Below are positions 44,858-56,700 of a stretch of 64,000 bases of DNA, piece by piece. Below the pieces are notes generated by a model. It made no database searches. It was not told the DNA's origin and saw nothing but the letters and a program-made list of their open reading frames with translations. Source of the DNA: Lampris incognitus (Eukaryota; Chordata; Actinopteri; Lampriformes; Lampridae); contig NC_079219.1 in the NCBI RefSeq assembly GCF_029633865.1, forward strand, positions 50,813,682 through 50,877,681. Direction: 5' to 3'. A program made the translations under genes and the position numbers. Each line of letters begins with the position of its first letter. Positions within the stretch are counted from its first letter, which is position 1.

Positions 44858-45229
44858 ATGGAAACTGATGACTTATTGTGCGGGGCTCTACACTAAAACA
44901 ACACAACGAGAGAGTGCTGAACCTCCTACAGAGAATCCAGTTGAGAGGTCGGAAACTGAACAAAAACAAACGTCAGTTCGAGGCAACAGAGATCACTTTC
45001 TTAGGCGAAAAGCTGTCTGGAGAAGAAGTTGAACCAGGCGGCTCCAAAGTACAGGCCATTCTGGACATACCCCCACCTACTGACAAGAAGGGAGTACTGC
45101 AAGCCACGGTTGCGGTAAATTTCCCAGGCAAGTTCATCCCGAATATCTCTGCAAAAGCGGTCTGTATCAGAGATCTGCTGCACAAAGGCAGGGTGTTCAA
45201 GTGGACTGCCAGATGTTGCGGCAAAAACA

Positions 45230-45554
45230 CTTTACTGAACAGTGAGAACAACAAAAATGGTCTTTGTGAGTTTGTTTTGCAGTATAAGACAGACCTCATC
45301 ACTTCCACACACAGAGTAGCAAGAGTCTGACACCGGACAGAGCCTTTGTTACTCTTTTATCAGTGGTCCCTCCCTCCCTTGGGGTAAAAGAAATGACGCA
45401 TTCATTTCTTATGGAACAGCTGTGAACCCTCTCATTCGCCTCCTTATCTTGGAGACAGGACACGGAGCGAGCGCCCCGTACCTGACTCCCACTGCAACTC
45501 AGAGCTGCACCATAGTCCTTTAAAAGCCACATACACACTCTTTTGCTAATGATG
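45230..45554. other. No gene recognised
   Basis: Sequence between the Gypsy remnant and the next LINE. It may include further LTR-element sequence, but I could not identify termini or motifs. Confidence 0.5.
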
Positions 45555-46400
45555 AAGGAATGAATGAATGAATGCTTTATTTCAGTCATACATTTGTGTT
45601 CATATGCGACAGAGAGAAAAAAGAAAAGAAAAACATCATGGTACATATTTACATCAGTCCATTTCACACAACAAAACTCAATCAATCAATGACTGAAAAA
45701 GCAACAGGCTGAAGCCCAAGGCTTATTGTTGCCTATCCTATACAGCCTAGAGTTAACCTAGAACATCAAAGTTACAAAAGCAAGAAAAAAATAAAAAATT
45801 ATACTAAGTTGTAATCCTTCATTATTTTACATTTTAAAGATTTTCTGAAACTCAACAGCGAGCTACACAATTTCAACTCATCACTAAGCCCATTCCATAG
45901 CTTGACTCCCAAAACTGAAACACGTCTGTATTTTACACTGGTTCTCATTTAACATGTTTCAAAAATACACAACCCTCTTAAATTACAGTTTCCTTCTCTT
46001 CATTTAAAAAGTTGTTGGATACAAACAGGAAGGCTTTTAATTCTAGCTCGGTATAAGTATTTCCAATGTTTTTAAATACACAATATCTAAGAATTGTAAG
46101 ATGCAGGACCGTATAAATAATAGATTAGTAGATTCATGGTAACAAGCTTTATTTATTATTCTAATAGCTCTTTTCTGTTTAATTGTAGGGTCTATATTTG
46201 TTTTATAAACATTTCCTCAAACCTCAACACAGTATGACAGGTATGGCATTATCAATGAACAATACAATATATGCAAACATGTCCTATTCAGCACATCCCT
46301 TGTTTTGTAAAGAATAGCGACAGATTTAGATAATTTCCATTTAATATATTCTATATGTGGTTTCCAACAGAGTTTATGATCTATAAAACTGGTCTACAAA
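45555..46400 (-). mobile_element. LINE C-terminal fragment and 3' end
   Basis: The minus strand encodes SVLGVKLWNGLSDELKLCSS and FRKSLKCKIMKDY, typical of LINE ORF2 C termini. The element ends at a (GAAT)n run at about 45558-45576. Confidence 0.65.
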
Positions 46401-47456
46401 AATAGTTTTTTTTTCTTGCATGGACTTTGGAAACTATTTTTGGCTAATTTTGGGCTGCTGAATCCAAATCTGAGCTCAGATTTGCTCTATCACATCAAAT
46501 TTTTGTGCTATCTGTATGCTCCTTATTCAGGATTTTACAAAAGTTGACCATCTAGTCTGGCAATCTTGGTGGGATAAAAATGACCCCTATTCATTTCCTA
46601 AGTAATTTCACGCTAGGCTGAGTGTTTATTCATTGTAATCATTTTTGCATCTATCGATCTTCTAAGGCAATAGTGTTTTTTTTAACTTCGAGTGTAAAAT
46701 TGCTGTTTTCTCAAAAATAATGATTTTTCATAGTTCAAAAACCTGATGTGATAGGCAAAAACTAATGCCAGATTTGGATTCAGCACCCAAGTTAGCTAGA
46801 ATCCGTTGAAAAACCCCATGCAAGAAAAATTGTGTTGACCAGTGTAATCAATCCCAAGAATTTTGTTTCAACTATTCTTGCAATTTCAACCTCCTTTGTT
46901 TTATTTCACAATTAACCCTAAAACCCTATTAACCCTGAAACCCTATTTCTATTTAGTGATAACTTATTGATATCAGACCATCTTTTTTAAATTCTCAATT
47001 CCCTTTCTACTGTTTTTAACAATTCTTTCATGTCCTCCCCATAACAAAATAAATTCAGACTATGTCTGATCAGCTCACTGATTTTATTATTGTTTTTATT
47101 ATTATTGTTATTTTAGTAAGGCAGGTGCCAGATACTATTGCTGGCTCTTTATTTTTGACTTGGCCTAATTTGTATTCTTTAGAGAAAGAGACGGGAGAGA
47201 AAGTAAGGGAAAAGAGAAGGCTGAGGGGAGAGTTGCCCAGACCACCATGTAACTTGGTTATTATACTAATCAAGTGAAGTGCTGCACATCTGCAGGTATG
47301 TTTGCATTATTCTATGATCAATTTGTCATAACTTCTAAGCATGTAAGAGATGATTTCATAGAAATGCAACTTGATTGATTGGATTGATTGATTGATAAGT
47401 TATAGCCATACACTAGACGTCTTTTAAATCAGACTTCTACAGACAGGAACGATCCC
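46400..47456. other. AT-rich intergenic sequence, no gene recognised
   Basis: No coding signal and no RNA gene seen. A short (GATT)n run lies near 47370-47395. Confidence 0.5.
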
Positions 47457-47702
47457 TGTCTGTCATACCAGCCAGTCCTCAAGGAACCCCTATCCTGCAT
47501 ATTTTCTTTGCAACCCTGAATAGGTACCTGTTTGTAGTTATTCAACCAATCAGCAATGATTTTTGTCAGATGTTGCACAACCTTGCATAATTAAGTGCTG
47601 CGAGATGATTGGTCGAGTAAGTACAAGCAGGGCTACCTATGCAGGGTTACACTGAAAATCTGCAGGATAAGGGTTCCTTGAGGACTGGGTTGAGAAACAC
47701 TG
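47457..47702. mobile_element. Fold-back hAT-type miniature element
   Basis: Inverted ends: CCAGTCCTCAAGGAACCCCT on the left and the inverse of AGTGTTTCTCAACCCAGTCC on the right. The left outermost bases are eroded and no duplication is clear. Confidence 0.65.
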
Positions 47703-48049
47703 AGCTAGATCATCACTGAAAATGTCCTGGAAAAGTCCTGGAAAGTGACCTCTGGGAAAGACTGGGAACCCTGACAGCACACCTCCGCAAGTTTTCTCCC
47801 TTACAAACTTTCCCACATCACGTGGGTCCTTGAAAGTCCCGTTTTCTCCTGTCACAGCTTTCATCCCAACGAGACACGTCTCATCTGTTCTCGATGACGG
47901 ACTAGAATCACTCGAGTAATTTGATGTATTCTTCTTTTCAAACCCTTTCGTTTCCTACTTTTTAATCTCCAATTTCGCTCCCCCGGACTCCATCTCCACC
48001 GTTCACAGGTTCCGCCATCGGTGTTTTGCTTTTGGGCTCCGGAGGAGCG

Positions 48050-48110
48050 TTCGGACCCGGAAATTGATATGACGTCACGCGTGGTTTATTTAAATTCTAG
48101 GCTTCAGCGT
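48050..48110 (+). promoter_or_regulatory. gabpb2: Probable gabpb2 promoter elements: ETS site and palindromic CRE
   Basis: CCGGAA at 48057-48062 fits the ETS/GABP core, and the full palindrome TGACGTCA lies at 48070-48077. A CCGCCATCGG YY1-like site is just upstream at about 48012. The surrounding 800 bp are richer in CpG than the flanking repeats. No TATA box is placed convincingly. The non-coding first exon should lie between here and 49467; a possible donor (GTAAGA) is at 48880. Confidence 0.4.
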
Positions 48111-48785
48111 TGGCATCTAGTTACGCCGACGACAACAACACATTTCACAATTTACTGTTAGCAAGCTCACAACAATCCTCCCGGATACACGTTTTCACTC
48201 CTGCAACTGACACGACGAACTACAACAGAAAACTGCAACGGGGGGGGGGGGGGTGTTCTAACTTTTTCTCAGACGTCCGCGCGTCTACTGAGGCTGCGCA
48301 CAACGGTTTCCTTACAGCCGAACGTACCGCCGCCATATTTGACCCACAAATAATATAAACAAATGACAATCTTGCTTTGCAAAGAAGTTGCTTAAATGCA
48401 GCTATCAAATACGAATTAATACCACCGTAACTGACAACCGCTCTTCTGGCAGCGTCCTTTTGAGGCAAGTATACAACAACGATTTTTTTTCAGTCCCAGA
48501 ACTGGTTTCCTTGATCGCTTTAGCCGCACGAAATTGGAAAAGGCGACGTGAAGTACAGAAGAGCAAAACATACCGGCAAGCGGCCGAATGGGGACTAATT
48601 AGCGTTCTGTAATCTATTCGTAGACGACGATTTAGCGACTCGAATCTGTAAATGGGAGGCAGTCGAAACCGAAGCTGCAGAACGGCGCTTATTTTGGAAG
48701 TCTGAGCGGAGTTGTCTCCCCCCTGACCCGCAGCCAAGACATCGGCTAGCGGATGTGGAAATAGCTTATAGTCTATCTATCCGCC

Positions 48786-48798
48786 ACTTCCACCGGAA
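48786..48798. promoter_or_regulatory. Inverted pair of ETS cores near gabpb2 first exon
   Basis: The stretch ACTTCC-A-CCGGAA contains two GGAA cores in opposite orientation one base apart. GABP tetramers bind paired GGAA motifs, so this is a plausible autoregulatory site, but close inverted spacing is not the classic tandem arrangement. Confidence 0.35.
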
Positions 48799-49467
48799 CA
48801 AAGCGAAATAAGATGTCAAACTATCATCGAGCACGCTGTTTCCCGTCATTACCTACACTCTGCTTTGGAGTTTCCCCGCGTAAGAAAAATGGCCTATCTC
48901 CTCTAGACCTGTAATTAGCACTGGGCCCTGTGAAAGAAATCTCTTTAAAAATCCGTTTAGAAAAATGTTATGAAATAATCTGGGGATCCTTCAGTCTGAG
49001 TTAGCAGCACCCCGTCTGGTTTCAGCAGCTGCTCTCTGCGGCAGTCGCATGCGAAACGACTTCGTGTTGCCTTGGCGACGAACGGTGGAAATCCTAATTT
49101 ATTCTTTCCCAGTCTTTAGACGGGTTCTTCATCGATTCTTTATATGGCACTACCACGTACATTTATTTGCGACAATAGTATGACAATGTTAGCGTCAATC
49201 AGACCATTCAAAACGGGTTCGGGGTTATTTATGTATAAATATGCCAATATGACAATAAAAGGTCATTTAAGGGTCCCCATAAAAATAAGGAAAGATTAAA
49301 CATTTGCCAAAGTATTTTGAATTATTTTTTTTTCATTTAACCTCAATAGTTATTAAAGCACCAGGACTGCAAGCTGTATTTAGATGACATTTTCAATCCC
49401 AACAATACCGATCGTTTTATTCCTCATTGACGACGTCCCCGTGTCTCTTCCCCTCTTCCTCCAGCAG

Positions 49468-52400
49468 ATGTCGCTCGTGTATCTCGGGAAGCGTTTGTTG
49501 GAGGCGGCCCGGGCTGGCCAGGACGATGACGTCAGAACTTTGATGGCCAATGGGGCTCCGTTCACCACGGACTGGGTGAGGCTGTGAGGAATGACATGGG
49601 GATAATCTCTCATCTCATCCATAAACTGTATGGACGCTGGTCTGTTGGCCAGATACACCAAACATGCAGTATAGACAGTGGTAGGATGGCAGTGTGTTTC
49701 TGATGAAGTATTACAAGACACACAGCCATGCATAATGAAAAGCAGAGGTCACACTAAGCAAATGCTAAAGGTCTCCGCAGACAATTGCTATTGTGGCCCT
49801 CTTGAACCTTTGTTGTATGTCAGGGAAAAAGTAAAACCTTGATACATCCTCGTTGTTGGAAGTTGAAGTGAGACTACTGTCACATTGTGTGTTTGCCTGA
49901 ACAAGGCTTATGTTAGTCGACGGCAAGCCAACTGGACCTTGTGTTGCCGAAAAAGGGGCATTTACAATGGTCTTGTGGAAGAAACATGCAGCTGCATTAA
50001 CGATGGCCACTTTTCACCTCAAGAAATCTCAAAAAAAGAAAGAAAAAAAGGGGGGGGGCCTTGGACCAATTAGACATGTTTATGTTATTTCCACAGCTGG
50101 CCTGCGAGGGTGTCATCATTTTTTGCTATGGTCACTCACCAAGATGGCGTCCTAGCACCTGCCTCGCTACATGATCCCGGCCCACATTTTCTGACTCTGC
50201 TAGAACTTTTTCATAGCCTAAACCTGTGGATCAGAACCACCCAAGACAGCCACATTTGTTTTGAATTGAAAAATGTGTCAGGGACAGCCCTAAGACAGTT
50301 AAACTGGCACACTTTGTGTGTGTGTGGGGGGGGGGTCTTAACAGAGGAAGTCTCACTCCAGTCGCCTTAACAGACCCCAAAACGCTGTTTCTGAGTGTAC
50401 AAATTGTGGGCTTAGAAACACCAGTTGAACGTGTTAAGCTTCTGTCACAGTCTGATGCATGATCTGAAAACACTGCAGACACTTCCCTGTTTGAAGAGCC
50501 TCCACAGTGTGTTGTTACTCTCAGCTGCTGTCAGAAGTCCAGTGGCTAGTGGAGGTATCTGTTATGAATTAATTATGACTCGTGAATTTCCCATCTCATA
50601 CGTAAACTGCGGGGACACTTTGCTGGAGATGCTTCATCAAAGTGTGGCGGCGGCGTGACAGTGCTGTTTAATCTAAGCGACATTTCAAGACACAAATTGT
50701 GTACTGCCTGCGTGTGTGCTGCATGGAGACTGTCAGTCAGTGTCCTCTCAGCCGCCCCCTCCCTGTCTTCATACTTGTTGTGTCAGACATTTAAGTCTTG
50801 TCTGTTGTTTTTACATTCTGCTTTTTTTTTTTAAATTTTTATTTCACTTCTGATCTTCGGGAGTTTTCGACATCTTGATTTTTGTTTGTTTGTTGTTTAT
50901 TGTTTGTTAAGAGGCGAGACATTTTTCCTTGTGGGTGGTCTTCCTCAGCAAAACCGGAGACTCGGGGCTCAGACAGGAAATGGAGTATTTCCTCACAGGA
51001 TCGAAAAACCCCGTGCTCATGATGCAGGAGCCTGTCGAATAACAGATGCTACGCTCATCTTGCTCCTGTGTATTTTTAATTGTCCTATTTGTCTCTATTT
51101 TTGTCACCCTCATTTCAATGTTTGTTACTGTGCAAATACACAAAAGTAAACTGAACTAAACCCGAAACAACAAATCTCGAAACTACACAGAAATTAAGTG
51201 GAGACAAAAGCTAAACTCTCCTTCCCCTTGTAAGACATTTGCCAAATTTGTACCCGTGATAAAAATCTGCCCCGTTTGCTGTGAAACAACCTGTTGGTTT
51301 AATTTTACTTTTATATATGTGGAACGTGTTCCACTCTTCATGTATGCAGGTCTTAACCTGAGCAGAAGTCGACCTACTTGATCTGACAGACCCCCTCTCA
51401 CCCACCGCCTAAAACTCAAACCAGGTCTCTATGAAGCCCTTCCCCCAGTAGTAAATCCCACATATGTTTAAATCTATATCTTAATCTGTTTGTCACATGA
51501 AGGTAAACATGGTGGCTTGCTTACAAGGCTCTCATTGTCGCAACATGACACCAGATCTGCAGAAGCGGTCTGTAATAAAAGGTATGAATAAAAAGTAAGA
51601 GAATGAAAACAGATCGATGAAATGGAGTCTTCCACACGTAGGCTCCTTTAGAGCCAGACTGATCGCACCGACATGGAGCGATGAACGGCGGTGATAGAAA
51701 AAGTTATCGTCAGAAATATATACACATCTAGAGAATGTTCTAGATGTTTAGAAAATGTTACGTGTCTCATTTATTGGCTTGATCTGCAAGCCTGTAAACC
51801 TGCCCCCCCCCCCCCCGCCTCGGCCCTTTTCCCTAAGGTTCATTATCATTTCATTCATACTATGATATGCTACATCTATTATTTACTACCCACTGGCATA
51901 CACCGCCGCTGCGATCCTCGGCTATCTCTTATTCCCTTGTACTCTCCTGAGTATCACAGTTTCCAAGCAGATCAGGGGGCGTTAAGCCGGCCTCGTGCCT
52001 ACAGAGACAGTCTTGTTACTGACCCAAGCCCTCGTGTGGGTGAGGGTCTGCAGGGCCTGATGCAACTCTGCAGCTGGGGGGGAAAGTATCGGTTTCTCAT
52101 TATGCAACAGTGAACCCTGCCATCATCAAGTCATACTGCAAAAAAAATGTGAGGTGAAGTCTTAAACGGGGGCTTCTTACATCCAAGTGTGAAGGTTCTT
52201 CGCTGTTTACCAAGAACGGCGTCCGTTTATGGATGTCTGGCAGTTTCCTGCTGAGCCTTAATTCATCTAAACAGCTGTTACATAGCTGCCGTACGAGGAA
52301 CACTCTTGATATCCCTGATGGCATGAAGCCTCTTTCCCACCTCCCCTCCCCTCGAACATCCCAGCCAGTAATTTCAGTATTTGACTGCATGAATGTGGAA

Positions 52401-53062
52401 TTTTGTGTGTTGAATTCTTGATATTCCAGGATTTCATATTTGGAAGAGAGGCATGCCAACTTTGCTTGAAACTCTTCCCTTACCCTGGAGGTTGTTTTTT
52501 TTTAGATTTTGAGGTATTGTGGATTTTGTGTTGTTGTAGCTAGCAAGCAGATATGGCAGAGCAAGCTGGCAGAACACCTTTACCGATGGATGGCACAGTA
52601 TCAATAAGTAAAACTCCGGTTTTTTTGGGTTTGGTGGTGAGGGAGGTGCTGAGACAAGAACACTGCTGACTTTAATTTCAAACGGGTCTCCGGATTCTGC
52701 CGTGGCCCAACACCGATGCAAATGCCAAAATGTCCTTAAGTGTCAGTAAGTTAAACAGAAGCAACACTCTTCTCGGCTGTAGCTTTAACGAAATGCAAAA
52801 CGTCATTAAAACATACTTTATAAAGGTGCTTCCACACAACTTCTAACCTGTCCTTTTCCTTTCCTCTCTGTGTCCCAGCTGGGCACGTCCCCGCTGCACC
52901 TGGCCGCTCAGTACGGCCATCACTCCACCGCTGAGGTGCTGCTGCGTGCGGGGGTTAGCAGGGACGCCCGCACCAAGGTGGACAAGACCCCTCTGCACAT
53001 GGCCGCCACGGAGGGACACTCGAGCATAGTGGAGCTGTTAGTCAGAGTAAGAGGACCATCTG

Positions 53063-53113
<51 letters not shown>

Positions 53114-53726
53114 CACGCGCTCATATTTGTGTAGATTTGGATTTTGAAGACGGCACAGAGACAGAAAGATGGGAAAAAATTGACATATTTTGAGACAGAT
53201 GTGAAGGGTGTTGAATCAGTTGGTAGATATGAATCAGATAGAATTAAGTTTGCCTAAATTCTGGGTTGTATTTATCAGCGAATGAAACTCAGGAGTAAAA
53301 AGATGCCGCAATATATCTGTCGTCCTTAGGTGGACACCTGTCATCCTGAGGTGGACTTCATGGAACAAAAGTGCAGATATTTCTTTGCTTTAGAAAATGG
53401 CCGGCATTACATAACTGGAATTATTTTTTTCTGTATTTATCTATCAATCCATCCATTTGCCCATTGTCCCTCTGTGTCTCTTCCTTACCACCTACTACCA
53501 CCGGGGGGGGGGCGGCCACGGCTGAGTGCAGAGCGGAGCGGACATAAATGCCAAAGATATGCTGAAGATGACGGCGCTCCACTGGGCGGCGCAGCACGGC
53601 CACAAGGAGGTGGCCGTGCTCCTGCTCAAGTACGGCGCCGACGTGCACTCCCTCAGCAAGTTTGACAAGACGCCCTTCGACATCGCCATGGATACCAGCA
53701 ACACCGAGCTGATGATACTGCTACAG
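49468..53726 (+). CDS. gabpb2: gabpb2 exons 1-3: ankyrin-repeat domain (residues 1-157)
   Basis: The three exons give an N-terminal half-repeat followed by full ankyrin repeats with the usual TPLHxAA and GADxxAxD signatures: [36 protein letters not shown], then a capping repeat [11 protein letters not shown]. The beta hairpins between repeats contact GABP-alpha in the mammalian structure and are well conserved. All three exons end at codon boundaries. A (TG)n microsatellite begins 17 bp after the exon 2 donor. A 0.5-kb purine-rich tract fills the intron after exon 3. Confidence 0.94.
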
Positions 53727-56700
53727 GTGGGGTGCAAAACGGTCAGACAGACAGACAGACAGACAGGGAGGAGGGGAGTTAGAGAGAGAGAGAAACAGAA
53801 TCTCGGGTGAAGGGGAGAGAGAGCGAGAGAAAGGAAGATGGATGGGAGAAGGGAGAGGGAAATGAGACAGATCAGAGGAAGAGATAAACGAAGAGACAGA
53901 CAGATTTGTGAAGAATGACGAGAAGTAATATTAGAAGAGGAAAGGCGAGAGAGAGAGAGAGAGCGATACAGCGGAGGGGTAAAAAGAAAGAGTCAGGTAG
54001 AAGATAGAAAAACAGACAAACAGATGGGATGGAGGGGGAGAGACAATAGACAGACAGATGAGAGAGAAAGTAAGCAAGAGAGGGGACTATAAAGATAGTT
54101 GTGGGAGGGAAGGGAGAGCAAGAAAGACAAACAGAGAAAGAAAAATCCACACAGAGAGGTGACAGACTGCTGAGAGAGAGAGACAGCTTGGAGGAGATGG
54201 GGGGGGGGGCGTGTGGAGGAAGCCTGAAAGAGACTGCGACATGTAGTGAGATTGAAAGAATATAAGGGGGGGGGTACGTGCACATTAAAGCGTATTGCTC
54301 TCACGTGCACATTTGCACAGCCCCCAGTCATTTGAATGTGTGTGCGTGAGTGTCCCCAAGTGCAAAAGGCTTGACTTTGCCTCTGCCCGTCTCAGCAGCG
54401 TTGCCATGGTTGCAGCAGCCGTGGAAACTCCGGATGGGAGACGGCCATGTTGCAAACTGTCCACTCATTTTATGCCGCAATACCCGCATTTACACACCGT
54501 TTCACAGGAAAACAGATTTTAAAAAAAAATCTGAAAAAATAATGTGTTTGTAATTAAAAAAAGGGGGGAAATGGAAGTGTTTGGGATTATTTCATTCTGT
54601 GTAATTGGGTGTTAGCTGTAACAAGGACTGGGAAGCAGATTATTTGTAAAGCTGATGAGTAAGTTTATGTGCGGTCTGTATCCCACTGGTGAACGCGTGT
54701 TATGTAAGAGAGGTAGGCTTTGCATGGTTATGTAGGAGGCACTGAATTACCATTAGATAACCTTTCGTTGTGTGTTCATTTGTTGTGTGTTTGTGTGTAT
54801 GTGTGCATGCATGTGTGTAGTGGAAGCCAAGGTGTGAGTTACTGTCCACCATCTTCCTTCGCAGTTCAGCGTTTAGAACACATTCACACAAGCGGAGGTG
54901 GCACTCGGGGGAGAGAGAGAGAGAGAGAGAGAGAGAGCTACTATCATATAGCAAATGTTGGTTAAGGTCTTTGGTGTGTGTGTGTGTGTGTGTGTGTGTC
55001 TGTGAGAACAGGATGGCATGCAGAACCAGGTGATGATGAACCCGGAGCAGCAGTACATCCTCCCTGCAGGTGGGGTGGTTAACCTCTCAGAACTGGTCAC
55101 CACCACGCCCACCACCCACACCAGCACCACATCAGGTAGGGCCCTCTGCAGAGACAAAACTCCTACCAGATACCCAACTCACCTCCCGTCCTTCAATCCA
55201 TCCGTCATTAAATTATTCATCCATCACTCCATCTATGCATTCAGCTGTTCATCCACAAATCTATGCATTCCATCAGTTACCCACAGGTAAAATATGTGAT
55301 AATATTTATTCATTCCCCAAGTTGTGTGGACTCAAAACAGTATAAGAAACAACATTGACTCGGTCGGGCGTCCGTACATACACACTTGAATGTGTCTGCG
55401 GGTGGAAAGCGCCTCCTCTGGTCGGTCGGGGCACCTGTTCAGGGGGGAGGGGGAATGGGGGAATAACGTGATCCTCCCATGTGCAACCTGCCCCTGGTGA
55501 AACTCCTCACTGTCAGGTGAAAAGGAGCGGCCGGCAACTCCACATGTATCGGAGGAGGCATGTGGTAGTCTGCAGCCCTCTGCGGATCGGCAGAGGGGGT
55601 GGAGCAGCAACCAGGACAGCTTGGAGAGCGGGGTAATTGGCGGGATACAACTGGAGGGAAAAAGGGGGGGGAAATCCCTCCACACACAAAAAAAAAGAAA
55701 CCACACTGATATAATGTCTGTACAAATCCATCATACAGCTGTGCGTAAGTCGCCCTGTCTGTCCATGCCATCAGTTGCTTACCTATCCATCTGTTTATCT
55801 CAATATCATCCACCTTTTCCCCATTCAGCTTTACTCATACTGTCCAATCATCTACCCATACACAATCTGTTCATCTCACCATCCAGCTGTCTTATCTGTT
55901 CATCTGTTCACCATCCAGCTGTCTATCTGTTCATCTGTTCACCATCCAGCTGTCTATCTGTTCATCTGTTCACCATCCAGCTGTCTATCTGTTCATCTGT
56001 TCACCATCCAGCTGTCTATCTGTTCACCATCCAGCTGTCTATCTGTTCACCATCCAGCTGTCTATCTGTTCATCTGTTCACCATCCAGCTGTCTATCTGT
56101 TCACCATCCAGCCGTCTATCTGTTCATCTGTTCACCATCCAGCTGTCTATCTGTTCACCATCCAGCTGTCTATCTGTTCACCATCCAGCCGTCTATCTGT
56201 TCGTCTGTTCACCATCCAGCTGTCTATCTGTTCATCTGTTCACCATCCAGCTGTCTGTTCATCTGTTCACCATCCAGCTGTCTATCTGTTCATCTGTTCA
56301 CCCTCCAGCTGTCTATCTGTTCGTCTGTTTACCATCCAGCTGTCTATCTGTTCACCATCCAGCTGTCTATCTGTTCATCTGTTCACCATCCAGCTGTCTA
56401 TCTGTTCGTCTGTTCACCATCCAGCTGTCTATCTGTTCGTCTGTCCACCATCCAGCTGTCTATCTGTTCGTCTGTTCACCATCCAGCTGTCTATCTGTTC
56501 GTCTGTTTACCATCCAGCTGTCTATCTGTTCACCATCCAGCTGTCTATCTGTTCGTCTGTTCACCATCCAGCCGTCTATCTGTTCATCTTTCTAGAGAAG
56601 GAAAAATGTTTCTCAACAGCAACGGTGTTCATCATAAAAACTTCAACTTACAAGTTACTACCTCATTCAACAACTAAGCATCTGCAAGAATTTGTTTTTT

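Larger units (their letters stand above)
41204..45220 (+). mobile_element. Decayed Gypsy-type LTR retrotransposon with nested insertions
   Basis: A primer-binding-like TGGTACCGGGAATG at 41204 precedes a gag ATG at 41231 (MDAIKPLGDFKVNWKC). Gag continues near 41780 (ANEGDKNKLDEVIEKFDEHS) and 42180. The zinc-knuckle region (42415-42512) has one intact CX2CX4HX4C and one knuckle whose last Cys is Trp. A protease remnant follows near 42700. The RT at 43091-43591 has KFFSKLDASHGFWQLKLD and FLRLPFGIKSAPE, then breaks; it resumes at about 44860 (DD box, then FEATEITFLGEKLSGE, VNFPGKFIPN) and stops matching near 45220. Frameshifts and insertions show it is dead. Confidence 0.8.

Noticed and set aside
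55621-56595. Open frames of 300-324 codons with repeats of [10 protein letters not shown] type
   Set aside because: They are translations of the minisatellite at 55878-56588. Two frames are open at once because the unit lacks stops, and the array lies in an intron.
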